Shown: positions 8,597-18,079, counted from the stretch's first letter. The stretch: DNA of 64,000 nucleotides from Salinilacihabitans rarus (GCF_024296665.1 NZ_CP100762.1:372001-436000), one strand, 5' to 3'. The notes: generated from the letters alone by a model not told the origin. Program-made: numbers and translations.

Positions 8597-8728
8597 ATGA
8601 CACTCTCCTTCGAACTCACGCTCTCGCTGCTCGGCGTCTGGACTCTCATGCTCTTCGCGGCGACGAACGCCGCGGCCTACGGCCAGTGGCTCGCGGAGCG
8701 GTCGCCGCCGGACGAACGAGAACGGTAA
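8597..8728 (+). CDS. Very small single-span membrane protein
   Basis: A 43-residue ORF. It begins [15 protein letters not shown] with one hydrophobic helix (about residues 5-27) and ends in a charged tail (SPPDERER). Codon usage is haloarchaeal. No family is recognised. It lies 165 bp downstream of the three-helix membrane protein and converges with the zinc-ribbon gene. It may belong to the same electron-transfer module, but this is only positional. Confidence 0.5.
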   Translation: MTLSFELTLSLLGVWTLMLFAATNAAAYGQWLAERSPPDERER

Positions 8729-8737
8729 GCGGGGGCG

Positions 8738-8908
8738 TCAGGCCGGTGCCTCGACGCGGCGCTCGCGCTCGTCGCTCCCGCCGCCGTCGTCGTTCCCGTC
8801 TCGGCCCTCGCCGTCCCGGCGCCCACAGTTCGGACACCAGTAGCCGCCCTCGACGTGCGCGTAGAGGCGTTCCCCACACCCCGCACAGCGCCAGCTCGGA
8901 TGTCTCAT
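8738..8908 (-). CDS. Small zinc-ribbon protein
   Basis: 56 residues from the ATG at 8908. Two CxxC knuckles, CAGC and CPNC, are separated by 15 residues ([13 protein letters not shown]), typical of a rubredoxin-like zinc ribbon, followed by an acidic, glycine-rich low-complexity tail. Such tiny zinc-finger proteins are very common in haloarchaea and usually uncharacterised. The downstream gene is convergent, so no operon partner is suggested. Confidence 0.7.
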   Translation of the reverse strand: MRHPSWRCAGCGERLYAHVEGGYWCPNCGRRDGEGRDGNDDGGGSDERERRVEAPA

Positions 8909-9000
8909 CGGCGTCCCGTCCCACCCGGAGCCGAATAAGGCCTCGCCCCGAACGTGCGGGGGACCGAGGGAGTTACCCGGCGGCGGCGCCAACCGTGGGC

Positions 9001-9483
9001 ATGGACGAGCACACCCGCGACCCGACGGTCGAACCGCCGCCGGGGAATCCGACGGGGTGGCTCGCGTCCGCGGGCCGCTGGGAGCACGACACCCTCCGCC
9101 GGGCGACGGTCCACGGCGTCCGCCTGTACAACGCCGGCGCGTTCCACGAATCACACGACTGTTTCGAATCGGAGTGGTACAACTACGGGGCCGGAACCAC
9201 CGAAAGCGCCTTCGCTCACGGAATGGTGCAGGTCGCGGCGGGCGCGTACAAGCACTTCGACTTCGAGAACGACGACGGGATGCGGAGCCTCTTCGAGACG
9301 GCGTTGCAGTACCTCCACGGCGTCCCGAACGACTACTACGGTGTCGACCTGCTCGACGTGCGAACCACGCTCACGAACGCGCTAGCCGATCCAACCGTGT
9401 TAGACGGGTGGCGAATCGAACTCGACGGGGAGCGACCGGAAGCGAGACCGGGGGATTACGAACACGCCGAACGCCTCGAATGA
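9001..9483 (+). CDS. DUF309 family protein
   Basis: 160 residues starting at the ATG at 9001. It contains the DUF309 signature: [17 protein letters not shown] (about residues 43-59) and [15 protein letters not shown] (about 71-85), an all-helical His/Glu-rich core of unknown biochemical role. The Glu-Xaa-His and Glu/Trp pattern suggests a possible metal or ligand site. It stands alone, with more than 350 bp of noncoding sequence downstream. Confidence 0.8.
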   Translation: MDEHTRDPTVEPPPGNPTGWLASAGRWEHDTLRRATVHGVRLYNAGAFHESHDCFESEWYNYGAGTTESAFAHGMVQVAAGAYKHFDFENDDGMRSLFETALQYLHGVPNDYYGVDLLDVRTTLTNALADPTVLDGWRIELDGERPEARPGDYEHAERLE

Positions 9484-9866
9484 CGCCATTCCGGCCCCGT
9501 CGAACCCGCAGACGGGGATCGGGTTCGGCGAGCGTGCCGAGGACGGGGCGCGAACGTGGCACCGTCGACGAGTGAAAGCGACACTCGGCGCGGAGAGAGA
9601 GTGTGCAGTAGATTCAGCAGGCCGTATCGTCACGGTGTCATGGTTGTATGCGATGGTACCGACATTATTTTATGTGAGAGTTCGACGTGCGATAGTGCGT
9701 GAGCCGGTTGCCTATCGACAGCGATTTAGAGAGGGGACAGCGGGACGTTCCCGTTCCGTACCCGACAGCTGACGCGCCGCGAGGCGCTCCGGAGAGGGGG
9801 CTGTGAGCCGGAGCCGCGACCGCCCCGAGGTGCGAACGGCCCTCGCCGGCCCCCTCGAAGAGCCGC
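9484..9866. other. Intergenic stretch with an AT-richer segment
   Basis: No convincing gene. Bases about 9590-9730 are clearly lower in GC than the neighbours (for example ACATTATTTTATGTGAGA near 9661), while the flanks are GC-rich. A 66-codon open frame crosses it, but its composition is not haloarchaeal. It could be a remnant of a mobile element or an untranslated RNA; neither is supported by a recognisable motif. Confidence 0.3.
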
Positions 9867-10526
9867 TTACAGCCGGAGCGGCCGGTCCGAGGAGACGTAG
9901 TCGACGCCGCGTAGCCCGAGCAGCGTCGCCGTCAGTCGCTTCTCGACGTCCCAGGCGTGGACTTCGAGCCCGAGGTGCTTCGCCCGGGAGACGAGCCGCG
10001 TCCCGAGACAGCGACGGGAACTCGCCCCGAGGACGTCGCAGTCGAGTTCGACCGCGGTCGTCACCGGGTGGTCGAGGCTGCGACCGGCCAGCAGCCCCGT
10101 CGGTTGCTCGGGGTCGAGGTCCCGGACGGCGCGCAGTTCGGGGAGCAGGAACGAGGTGACGACGACGCGGTTGTCGACCCCGTCGAGCGCGTCGAGGACG
10201 TCCGCGGCGACGCCGACGGCCTTCACTTCGAGGTTGACGTCGACCCCCGGCGGGAGCGCCGCGAGGACCTCGTCGAGCGTCGGAATTCGCTCGTCCGAGC
10301 GGCCGACGGTCAGCGAGCGCAACTCCTCCAGTGTGAGGTCGGCGACCGCGCCGGTGCCGTCGGTGACGCGGTCGACCGTCTCGTCGTGGACGACGACGAG
10401 TTCGCCCGAGCCACAGCGGCGGACGTCGAACTCGACGGCGTCGGCGCGCTCGGCCGCCGACCGGAGCGCCGCGACGGTGTTCTCCGGGGCCGCGGCCGCG
10501 AAGCCGCGGTGGGCGATGAGCCGCAT
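9867..10526 (-). CDS. Glycerophosphodiester phosphodiesterase family protein
   Basis: 219 residues. The N-terminal signature is textbook: MRLIAHRGFAAAAPENT (catalytic His-Arg and Glu), then EFDVRR and VVHDETVDRVT (metal-binding Glu/Asp and catalytic His). The TIM-barrel C-terminus ends in VHAWDVE and VDYVSSDRP. It hydrolyses glycerophosphodiesters, here probably released from archaeal phospholipid head groups, to glycerol phosphate and an alcohol. The length fits the short cytosolic GDPD type and no signal peptide is seen. Start at ATG 10526. It is divergent from the quinone reductase. Confidence 0.92.
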   Translation of the reverse strand: MRLIAHRGFAAAAPENTVAALRSAAERADAVEFDVRRCGSGELVVVHDETVDRVTDGTGAVADLTLEELRSLTVGRSDERIPTLDEVLAALPPGVDVNLEVKAVGVAADVLDALDGVDNRVVVTSFLLPELRAVRDLDPEQPTGLLAGRSLDHPVTTAVELDCDVLGASSRRCLGTRLVSRAKHLGLEVHAWDVEKRLTATLLGLRGVDYVSSDRPLRL

Positions 10527-10671
10527 CGGTCGTTCGAGTAGACGACGCCCGCGACGTATTAACGTACCGTCGGCACGGACGGCTCGCGCCGTCGACGAGT
10601 CCGTCGGGGTCGCGACGAGACGCGCTGCCGGAACCGTGGTATGCTTTGTCCCCCGGGACGAATCGGGGGAC

Positions 10672-11628
10672 ATGCGCGCCGTTCGATTCCACGAACACGG
10701 CGGACCGGAGGTACTGCGAGTTGACGAGGTCGACCGGCCGGAACCCGACGACGACGAGGTGCTGATCGCCGTCGAGGCGGCGGCGGTCAACCCCGTCGAC
10801 ACCTACTTCCGCGAGGGGTCGTACCAGCCCGGCGACCTGCCGTGGATTCCGGGCAGCGACGTCGCCGGCGTCGTCGAGGCCGTCGGCGAGGCCGTGACGC
10901 GCTTCGAGCCCGGCGACCGGGTGTTCGGCACCGGACTCGGGAAGGACCACCAGGGGACGTGCGCCGAGTTCGTCGCCGCGCCGGCGGACCTCCTCGCGCA
11001 CCTCCCGGACGGCGTCGGCTTCGACGTCGGCGCCGCCCTCGGCGTCGCCGGCGGTACCGCCTGGCGGGCGCTGATCCAGTACGCGGGGCTCGAACCGGCC
11101 GAGCGGTGCCTGATCCACGGCGGTAGCGGCGGCGTCGGCCACGCCGCCGTTCAGGTCGCGGCCGCGGCGGGCGCGGCGGTGACGGCGACCGCCGCGCCCG
11201 AGTACCACGCCGACCTCGAGGCCCTCGGCGCGGACGCCGTCGTCGACTACGCGCGAGACGACCTCGCGGACGCGGTCCGGGAGGCGGGCGAACCCGACGT
11301 GATCCTCGACCACCGGCTCGACGACTACCTGCAGTTCGACGCGGACGTCGCCGCGCAGGGCGCACGCGTCGTCGGCATCGGGAACACGCGGCCCGAGGCG
11401 GGCTTTACGAACGTCCCGGCCGCGCGGGCGACGGAACTGCGGATCCAGCTGATGGTGCTGTTCAACGCGCCGGACATGGCGGGCATCCTGGAGCGGCTGG
11501 CGCGGCTGCTGGCCGCGGGCGACCTCACCGCGGAGGTCGCCCGCACCTACAATCTGGAGGCGGTCGACGAGGCCCAGCGGGCCGTGATGGAGGACAGTTT
11601 CCTCGGGAAACTCGTCGTCGAGCCGTAG
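10672..11628 (+). CDS. NADPH:quinone oxidoreductase (zinc-free MDR family)
   Basis: 318 residues from the ATG at 10672. Medium-chain dehydrogenase/reductase fold: GroES-like N-terminal domain (AAAVNPVDTYFREG; GSDVAGVVEAVG), then a Rossmann domain with GGSGGVGHAAVQ at about residues 151-162. The catalytic-zinc cysteine/histidine pair of alcohol dehydrogenases is missing, placing it with quinone reductases (QOR, zeta-crystallin). It likely reduces quinones or enones with NAD(P)H in the cytosol. The next gene, an SDR, starts 52 bp downstream and may be co-expressed. Confidence 0.88.
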   Translation: MRAVRFHEHGGPEVLRVDEVDRPEPDDDEVLIAVEAAAVNPVDTYFREGSYQPGDLPWIPGSDVAGVVEAVGEAVTRFEPGDRVFGTGLGKDHQGTCAEFVAAPADLLAHLPDGVGFDVGAALGVAGGTAWRALIQYAGLEPAERCLIHGGSGGVGHAAVQVAAAAGAAVTATAAPEYHADLEALGADAVVDYARDDLADAVREAGEPDVILDHRLDDYLQFDADVAAQGARVVGIGNTRPEAGFTNVPAARATELRIQLMVLFNAPDMAGILERLARLLAAGDLTAEVARTYNLEAVDEAQRAVMEDSFLGKLVVEP

Positions 11629-11679
11629 TCGCGGGCGGCGGGAGCCGCGTTTTTGAGACCGCGGGTCGTAGGGGAAGCC

Positions 11680-12390
11680 ATGTCAGTCTCGTACGACTTC
11701 GAGGGGACGGTCGCGGTGATCACCGGCGCGAGCGGCGCGCTCGGCAGCGCCGCCGTCGAGACGTTTCTGGCGGCCGGCGCGACGGTCTGTGCCGTCGACG
11801 TGGTCGAACCCGACGCCGAGGACGCGCTCCTCGATCCGGACGCCGGCCACCACTTCTACGAGACCGACCTCACCGACGAGTCGGCGGTCGAGGAACTGAT
11901 CGAATCGGTCGTCGACGACCACGGCGGGATCGACCACCTGCTGAACGTCGCGGGGACGTGGCGCGGCGGCAGCCACGTCGAGGAGACCGACCTCGAGGAG
12001 TTCGAGTTCCTCGTGGACGTGAACCTGAAGACGGCGTTTCTGGCGTCGAAACACGCCCTCCCGCACCTGCAGGCACGCGAGGGGGCGATCGTCAGCGTCA
12101 GCGCGCGCTCGTCGCTCGAAGGCGGCGCGGGCGACGGCCCCTACCGGATCACGAAGGCCGGCATCCGCCTGCTGACCGAGACCCTCGCCGAGGAGAATAC
12201 GGGCACCGTGCGCGCGAACTGCGTGCTGCCGAGCGTGATCGACACGCCGGCCAACCGGGAGATGCTGCCCGACGCCGACCACGACGCGTGGGTCCAGCCC
12301 CGGGAGATCGCCGACGTGATGGCCGTCCTGTGTAGCGACGCGGCGGCGGCCACGAGCGGCGCGGCCGTGCCGGTCTACGGCGAGGCGTGA
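11680..12390 (+). CDS. Short-chain dehydrogenase/reductase (SDR family)
   Basis: 236 residues. The cofactor motif TGASGALG (residues about 14-21), the structural NVAGTW, and the catalytic Ser...YRITK (YxxxK) are all present, so it is a classical SDR acting on an alcohol/ketone pair with NAD(P). The ATG at 11680 (MSVSYDFEG) is chosen over an earlier in-frame start at 11653 because homologous SDRs begin about ten residues before the first beta strand. The specific substrate is unknown. Confidence 0.88.
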   Translation: MSVSYDFEGTVAVITGASGALGSAAVETFLAAGATVCAVDVVEPDAEDALLDPDAGHHFYETDLTDESAVEELIESVVDDHGGIDHLLNVAGTWRGGSHVEETDLEEFEFLVDVNLKTAFLASKHALPHLQAREGAIVSVSARSSLEGGAGDGPYRITKAGIRLLTETLAEENTGTVRANCVLPSVIDTPANREMLPDADHDAWVQPREIADVMAVLCSDAAAATSGAAVPVYGEA

Positions 12391-12408
12391 AAAAAGAGCG
12401 GTCGACGG

Positions 12409-13770
12409 TTACAGGTTCTGTCCGAGCCAGTCGGCGAAGTCCCCGGTCAGGAACTCGTAGTACTCGAAGACGCCGAGGTAGATGGTGACGAACAGGATGA
12501 CGATGACGGGAATTCGGACGAGCCAGATCCAGACGTCGCCCCACGAACCGAGGTTCCTGACGCCGCGTCCGATCTCGTCGAGCGCGACGTTCGAGATCAC
12601 CCAGCCGACGAAGATCGACACCATCAGTCCGCCGAACACCAGCAGGATGTTGTTGGCGAACAGGTCGTAGAGGTCGATGAAGACGAGGTCGAGCGCGGTC
12701 GGGATCCCGACGACGAAGATGATCGTTCCGACGATCGCCGTCGCGGTGAACCGTTCCATTCCCCGCTCGTCGATGAGGTACGAGACGACGACCTCGAGCA
12801 GGCTGATCGCGCTCGAGAGCGCCGCGATGGCGATGGTGCCGAAGAAGACCGTACCGATGAGCCAGCCGAACGACAGGTCGCCGAGCGCCGCCGCGAGGCT
12901 GATGAAGATCGCGCCCGCGCCGATCGTATTGGCCGGATCGACGCCGCCGGTGAAGAAGATCGGGAAGACGATCAGACCGGCGGTGAACGCGATCAGCGTG
13001 TCCAGTCCGACGATGATCAGGCCGTCCTCCGCGAGGTTTCGGTCGTCTCCGATGTAGGACGCGTAGGTGATCATCGCGCCCATCCCGAGCGACAGCGTGA
13101 AGAACGCCTGTCCGGCCGCCGCCGGCAGGATATCGGTCCAGTTCGCGAGGATCTCGCCCACGTCGGGCGAGAGGTAGAACGCGTACGCCTCGCTGGCACC
13201 CGGGAGCGTGAACGCGTAGACCGCGAGGCCGAAGGCGATGAGGATGATCGCCGGGACCATCACTTGCACGGCGAATTCGATCCCGCGACGGATGCCGAAG
13301 CCGACGATGGCGATCACGGCCGCCATGAAGATGGCGTGGCCGAGCACGGCGTCGAGTCCGCTCGCCGCCTCGACGAACTGCCCTCCGGCGCCCTCGATGT
13401 CACCGACGTAGCCGCCCTGAAGGCCGATCAGGACGTACCTGAGTACCCAGCCGCCGACGACGCTGTAGTACGACAGGATGATGAATCCCGTGGCGGCGAA
13501 GACCCAGCCGAGGTACTGCCAGACGCCGCCGCCGAGTTCCTTCAGTGCGCCGACCGGGTTGCGATTCGTCCGCCGACCCACGACGAACTCGACGAGCATC
13601 GCCGGGAACCCGATGAGGGCGACGAACAGGAGGTAGACGACCAGAAACGCCGCGCCGCCTTCCTGTCCGACGAGGAACGGAAATCGCCAGATGTTACCTA
13701 GTCCCACTGCGCTACCGACCGCGGCGAGGATGAACCCCGTCCGCGTGGCCCATGTTTCTCGTTGCGCCAT
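12409..13770 (-). CDS. Neurotransmitter:sodium symporter (SNF/LeuT family)
   Basis: 453 residues and about 12 transmembrane helices. The N-terminal signature TRTGFILAAVGSAVGLGN followed by IWRFPFL is the unwound helix 1 of LeuT-fold symporters, which bind Na+ and the substrate. Prokaryotic members usually import amino acids with sodium. The convergent SDR ends 18 bp away, so it is a separate transcription unit. Upstream, read leftward, CATATATGGGGGG at about 13789-13800 is a plausible TATA box, 25-30 bp before the start. Confidence 0.93.
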   Translation of the reverse strand: MAQRETWATRTGFILAAVGSAVGLGNIWRFPFLVGQEGGAAFLVVYLLFVALIGFPAMLVEFVVGRRTNRNPVGALKELGGGVWQYLGWVFAATGFIILSYYSVVGGWVLRYVLIGLQGGYVGDIEGAGGQFVEAASGLDAVLGHAIFMAAVIAIVGFGIRRGIEFAVQVMVPAIILIAFGLAVYAFTLPGASEAYAFYLSPDVGEILANWTDILPAAAGQAFFTLSLGMGAMITYASYIGDDRNLAEDGLIIVGLDTLIAFTAGLIVFPIFFTGGVDPANTIGAGAIFISLAAALGDLSFGWLIGTVFFGTIAIAALSSAISLLEVVVSYLIDERGMERFTATAIVGTIIFVVGIPTALDLVFIDLYDLFANNILLVFGGLMVSIFVGWVISNVALDEIGRGVRNLGSWGDVWIWLVRIPVIVILFVTIYLGVFEYYEFLTGDFADWLGQNL

Positions 13771-14035
13771 GACACGGGGTACAAATGCCCCCCATATATG
13801 AGTTTCGTGATCTTATGTATCAACAGTCCGACCGAACTGCCGGACGGGCGCGGACTTCGGCGATCCGACGCGGTCGAGAACCCCCGGAGATGGCGATTAT
13901 TGCCAGTTCCGGTGACGCCGGAATCGGAATCGAACGGGTCAGGTTACGTTACATTGTCTGTCTTCACCAGCCACGTCTCCCCGTAACGTATAACACGGCA
14001 CCGCGGGAATACGCCTGCATACGGAGGGATAGATA

Positions 14036-15160
14036 TTGTCTACCATAGACGAGGCGGTAAGACGGGGTCGAGACGTGAGCCTCGAGGAAGCGGGCGCGAT
14101 CGTCGTGGGACTCGCCGGGCTCCTGTTGCTCGGCGACCTCGCGCTCGGGATCCTCGATGGCACGTACAGCATCGCCCGGACCGGCAGGTACCTGTGGCAG
14201 GGACTGATGTACGGACTGATCATCGGTCTCGCGGGGATCGGCCTCTCGATGACCTACAGCATCCTGAACTTCGCGAACTTCGCCCACGGTGACTACATCA
14301 CGAGCGGCGCCTTCCTCGGCTGGGGCGTCACGTACCTCGTCGCCGGGTGGACCGCTGGCGTCTACGAGTTCGGCCAACTCGTGCTGGTCAGCCCCACCCG
14401 CGGCGTCGGTGGACCGCAACTCGGCATCGCCGCGACGTCGACGCCGCTTGCGGTCCTCGTCGGCGCGCTGTTCGCCGGGGTGGCGACGGCCGCGTTCGTG
14501 CTCCTGATCGACCGGGTCGTCTACAAGCCGATGCGCGGGGCCGGCGGGATCCCGCTGCTGATCGCCAGCATCGGGGTGGCGTTCGCGCTGCGGTACCTCG
14601 TCGTCTTCGTCTACGACCAGCGGACCCGCGGGACGACGGCGACGCTCGACCTCCCCTCGTGGGAGTTCCTGCTCGTCGACGGTTACATTACGATCGACGC
14701 CCACGACCTGACGCTGTTGTTCGCCAGCGTGGGGCTCATGGTCGGCGTCCACCTGCTGTTACAGCGGACGAAACTCGGCAAGGCCATGCGGGCGATGTCG
14801 GACAACGAGGACCTCGCGCTGGTGACCGGCATCCCGAACGAGCAGGTCGTCCGCTGGACGTGGGCCATCGGCGGCGGCCTCGCGGGCGTCGCCGGTTACC
14901 TCATGGTGCTGTGGACCGGGACCATCGACTACCAGTTCGGCTGGCTGTTGCTCCTGTTGATCTTCGCCGGGGTGATCCTCGGCGGGATCGGCTCGGTCTA
15001 CGGCGCGATCGCGGGCGGACTCGTCATCGGCCTCGCGATGCGGGTGTCGCTGATCTGGCTGCCCGGGGGCGATTTCACCAACGTCACGGCGTTCCTGATC
15101 ATGATCCTGGTACTGCTCATCAAACCGTCCGGCATCTTCGGAGGGAAGACCACAGCATGA
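14036..15160 (+). CDS. livH: Branched-chain amino-acid ABC transporter permease LivH
   Basis: 374 residues with about eight transmembrane helices. LivH hallmarks are visible: GLSMTYSILNFANFAHGD (about 64-81), MRAMSDNEDLALVTGIP (EAA-like loop contacting the ATPases) and GGIGSVYGAIAGG near the C-terminus. The start is a TTG at 14036, supported by GGAGGGAT centred about 10 nt upstream. It is longer than many LivH proteins because of an N-terminal helix and an inserted loop near residues 105-125. First gene of livHMGF; the downstream gene overlaps by ATGA. Confidence 0.93.
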   Translation: MSTIDEAVRRGRDVSLEEAGAIVVGLAGLLLLGDLALGILDGTYSIARTGRYLWQGLMYGLIIGLAGIGLSMTYSILNFANFAHGDYITSGAFLGWGVTYLVAGWTAGVYEFGQLVLVSPTRGVGGPQLGIAATSTPLAVLVGALFAGVATAAFVLLIDRVVYKPMRGAGGIPLLIASIGVAFALRYLVVFVYDQRTRGTTATLDLPSWEFLLVDGYITIDAHDLTLLFASVGLMVGVHLLLQRTKLGKAMRAMSDNEDLALVTGIPNEQVVRWTWAIGGGLAGVAGYLMVLWTGTIDYQFGWLLLLLIFAGVILGGIGSVYGAIAGGLVIGLAMRVSLIWLPGGDFTNVTAFLIMILVLLIKPSGIFGGKTTA

Positions 15161-16458
15161 CGAACGGACCCGACCGACCGACCCTCGCAGCGTGGTGGGA
15201 ACACGACGCCGTGAAGATCGTCGTCGTCATCGGCGCGATCTACGTCGCCTACGCGGCCATCGGCCTGTCGCTCGGCTACTCGACGTCGGGGATCGCCAAC
15301 ACGCTCCGGCGGCTGACCTACCTGATCGCCCTCTACGGGATGGTGACGCTCGCGCTGAACCTCCACTGGGGGTACACCGGGCTGTTCAACATCGGCGTCG
15401 CCGGCTTCATGGCCATCGGCGTCTACGTGACGATGATGTTCGCGAAGTCCCCGGACCCGTCCGGGGGCGCCCAGTACCCGGGCCTCGGCCTGCCGATCCC
15501 GATCGCGATGGCGGCGGGCGTGCTCGCCGCCGCGCTGGCCGGGCTGGTCGTCGCCATCCCTGCCCTCCGCCTGCGCGCGGACTACCTCGCGATCACCACC
15601 ATCGCGTTCGCCGAGATCGTCCGGCTGACGTTCACCTCGAGCGCGCTCCAGGAGTTCACGATCTTCGGCGTCGAACTCGGCACGGGTGGCGGCCGCGGGA
15701 TCATCGCCGACTACCCCGACCCCATGAACGTCATCTTCGAACTGCCGGCGTTCGAGACGTTCGTCGACCTGACGAACAGCTGGTTCGGCTTCGGCCCCAG
15801 ACAGGCGCGGGCGCTCGCGTACGCGATGACGCTCGTCGCCTTCCTCGCCGGCTTCTACTGGCTCATCCAGCGGACGAGTCGGTCGCCGTTCGGGCGCGTC
15901 CTGAAGGCGATCCGCGAGGACGAGCAGGCGGCCCAGGCGCTCGGGAAGAACACGAACCTGTTCAAGGTGAAGGTGTTCATGCTCGGCTGCGGGCTGATGG
16001 GGCTGGCCGGCACGCTCTGGTGGTTCCGCCGACAGGGGGTAACGCCCACCGCGTTCCGCCCGCACGTCACGTTCTACATCTGGATCGCGCTGATCATCGG
16101 CGGCGCCGGCTCGAACACCGGCAGCATCCTCGGCTCCGGGCTGTTCGTCGCGGTCCTCTTCGAGGGGCCCGACTACGCCCGCCGGGTGATCCTCGCGAAC
16201 GTGGAGGCCGGCGACGCGCCCAACACGTTCGACGCGGCGGTCGCGCCGCTGCTGTCGGGCGACCCCTCGCCGCTGCTCTGGTACGCGTTCGACGAACTCC
16301 TGACGCTGCAGTTCGTCGCGATGGGCGTCGTGTTGATCCTGCTGATGCAGCGGCGGCCGGACGGCCTGCTCGGCCACCGCGAGGAGACGGCCGCGGCCGT
16401 GCCGTTGACGCGGCGATCAACCGAAGCCCCCGCCGCACAGCCGGGAGGTGACGACTGA
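15157..16458 (+). CDS. livM: Branched-chain amino-acid ABC transporter permease LivM
   Basis: 433 residues, overlapping livH by 4 nt (ATGA), which implies translational coupling. LivM features: LNLHWGYTGLFNIGVAGF, LRADYLAITTIAFAEIVR (a signature of the family) and FGRVLKAIREDEQAAQALGK, the cytoplasmic coupling helix. About ten helices. The C-terminal tail (HREETAAAVPLTRRSTEA) is hydrophilic and longer than usual. It pairs with LivH to form the membrane channel. Confidence 0.93.
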   Translation: MTNGPDRPTLAAWWEHDAVKIVVVIGAIYVAYAAIGLSLGYSTSGIANTLRRLTYLIALYGMVTLALNLHWGYTGLFNIGVAGFMAIGVYVTMMFAKSPDPSGGAQYPGLGLPIPIAMAAGVLAAALAGLVVAIPALRLRADYLAITTIAFAEIVRLTFTSSALQEFTIFGVELGTGGGRGIIADYPDPMNVIFELPAFETFVDLTNSWFGFGPRQARALAYAMTLVAFLAGFYWLIQRTSRSPFGRVLKAIREDEQAAQALGKNTNLFKVKVFMLGCGLMGLAGTLWWFRRQGVTPTAFRPHVTFYIWIALIIGGAGSNTGSILGSGLFVAVLFEGPDYARRVILANVEAGDAPNTFDAAVAPLLSGDPSPLLWYAFDELLTLQFVAMGVVLILLMQRRPDGLLGHREETAAAVPLTRRSTEAPAAQPGGDD

Positions 16459-17312
16459 TGAGCGACACGGCTGGCGACCCCGCTACCGGCGCGGACGCGG
16501 CCGGGGAGGCGGCGTCCGCGGTGACGACCGAGGAGCGCCGTCCGGAGGCGGAACTCGTCGTCTCCAACATCGAGAAGCGCTTCGGCGGCATCACGGCCGT
16601 CGACGGGGCCTCCTTCGAGGTCGAGGAGGGGACCCTGACCGGCCTCATCGGGCCCAACGGCGCCGGCAAGTCCACGACGTTCAACCTCATCACCGGCATC
16701 CACCGGCCCGACGGCGGCCGCGTCACCTTCCAGGGCCACGACGTCACGACCCTCAGCCCGCACGAGGTCGTCGACTACGGGCTGGTCCGGACGTTCCAGA
16801 TCGCCCGGGAGATGCCGAACATGACCGTCCTCGAGAACCTGATGCTGCCGGCGAAAGACCAGCTGGGCGAGGCGCTCTGGCGGTCCGTGACGCCGATCGT
16901 CCGGGACGAGGTCGAACGCCAGGAGGCGGAACTCCTGGAACGCGTGTGGAAGACCCTCGAGTTCTTCGAGATCGAGCACATCGCCGAGGAGAAGGCGGGC
17001 AACCTCTCGGGCGGGCAGCGAAAGCTACTCGAGATGGCCCGCGCGCTGATGACCGATCCCGAGATGCTGCTGCTGGACGAACCGTTCGCGGGCGTCAACC
17101 CGACGCTCGAGAAGAAGTTGCTCGGGCACATCCACGACCTGCGGGCCGACGGCTACACCTTCCTCATCGTCGAACACGACATGGACGTCATCATGGAGAA
17201 CTGCGAGCACGTCATCGTGATGCACCAGGGGACGGTCCTCGCGGAGGGCCCCCCCGAGGAGATCACGTCGGACGAGCGGGTAATCGAAGCCTACCTCGGG
17301 GGTGAGGTCTGA
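16458..17312 (+). CDS. livG: Branched-chain amino-acid ABC transporter ATPase LivG
   Basis: 284 residues; the start overlaps the livM stop (TGATG). Walker A GPNGAGKST (about residues 70-78), signature LSGGQRK, Walker B LLLDEPFAGVNP and the H-loop VEHDMDV are complete. The LivG-type GLVRTFQIAREMPNMTV Q-loop region is present. An acidic 30-residue N-terminal extension precedes the domain, as in many haloarchaeal LivG proteins. It energises amino-acid import with LivF. Confidence 0.94.
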   Translation: MSDTAGDPATGADAAGEAASAVTTEERRPEAELVVSNIEKRFGGITAVDGASFEVEEGTLTGLIGPNGAGKSTTFNLITGIHRPDGGRVTFQGHDVTTLSPHEVVDYGLVRTFQIAREMPNMTVLENLMLPAKDQLGEALWRSVTPIVRDEVERQEAELLERVWKTLEFFEIEHIAEEKAGNLSGGQRKLLEMARALMTDPEMLLLDEPFAGVNPTLEKKLLGHIHDLRADGYTFLIVEHDMDVIMENCEHVIVMHQGTVLAEGPPEEITSDERVIEAYLGGEV

Positions 17313-18016
17313 TGGCGATGCTCGAAGTCGAGGGCCTCGACGCGGGCTACGGCGACCTCCAGATCCTCAGCGAGGTCGACCTCGCGGTCGACGAGGACGA
17401 GTACGTCGTCATCGTCGGTCCGAACGGCGCCGGCAAGTCGACGGCGATGAAGTCCGTCTTCGGACTGACGACGTACATGGGCGGCAGCGTCCGGTTCAAG
17501 GACGACGACATCACCGGCCGTCCGCCGGAGGAGATCATCCGCGAGGGGATCGGCTACGTCCCGCAGAACGAGAACGTCTTCCCGTCGCTGACGGTCGAGG
17601 AGAACCTCGAGATGGGAGCGTACATCCTCGACGAGATCCCGGACGAGGCGTTCGAGACCGTCTTCGAGCAGTTCCCCGTCCTGCGCGAGCGCCGCGACCA
17701 GAAGGTCGGCACGATGAGCGGCGGCCAACAGCAGATGGTCGCGATGGGCCGGGCGCTGATGCTCGACCCCGACCTGCTGTTGCTCGACGAACCCAGCGCC
17801 GGCCTCGCCCCCGACCTCGTCGACGAGATGTTCGATCACGTCGACCGGATCAACGAGAACGGCACGGCGGTGCTGGTCGTCGAACAGAACGCGAAGGAGG
17901 CCCTCGGTCGGTGCGACCGGGGCTACGTACTCGTGCAGGGCCGGAACCGCTACGAGGACGCCGGCGACGCGCTCCTCGCGAACGAGGAGGTCCGTCAGGA
18001 CTTTCTGGGCGGCTGA
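17312..18016 (+). CDS. livF: Branched-chain amino-acid ABC transporter ATPase LivF
   Basis: 234 residues, starting in a TGATG overlap with livG. Walker A GPNGAGKST, the LivF-type PQNENVFPSLTVEENL, signature MSGGQQQ, Walker B LLLDEPSAGLAP and VVEQNAKEAL are all present, so the ATPase is intact. Last gene of the transporter operon, facing the binding-protein gene across a 63-bp gap that contains a strong hairpin. Confidence 0.94.
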   Translation: MAMLEVEGLDAGYGDLQILSEVDLAVDEDEYVVIVGPNGAGKSTAMKSVFGLTTYMGGSVRFKDDDITGRPPEEIIREGIGYVPQNENVFPSLTVEENLEMGAYILDEIPDEAFETVFEQFPVLRERRDQKVGTMSGGQQQMVAMGRALMLDPDLLLLDEPSAGLAPDLVDEMFDHVDRINENGTAVLVVEQNAKEALGRCDRGYVLVQGRNRYEDAGDALLANEEVRQDFLGG

Positions 18017-18033
18017 GCCGCGACGAGGGCGGA

Positions 18034-18049
18034 CCGGCCGCTCGGCCGG
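18034..18049. terminator. Perfect hairpin between convergent livF and livJ
   Basis: CCGGCCGCTCGGCCGG is a 7-bp perfect stem with a 2-nt loop in the gap between two converging genes. It may act as a bidirectional terminator; no T-tract follows, so this is weak. Confidence 0.3.
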
Positions 18050-18079
18050 CGACGTGCGAAGAACTGCCGGCGCCCGGTC

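Noticed and set aside
9572..9772. 66-codon ORF across the AT-rich gap
   Set aside because: Codon and amino-acid usage unlike its neighbours and no recognisable domain; treated as an intergenic feature.
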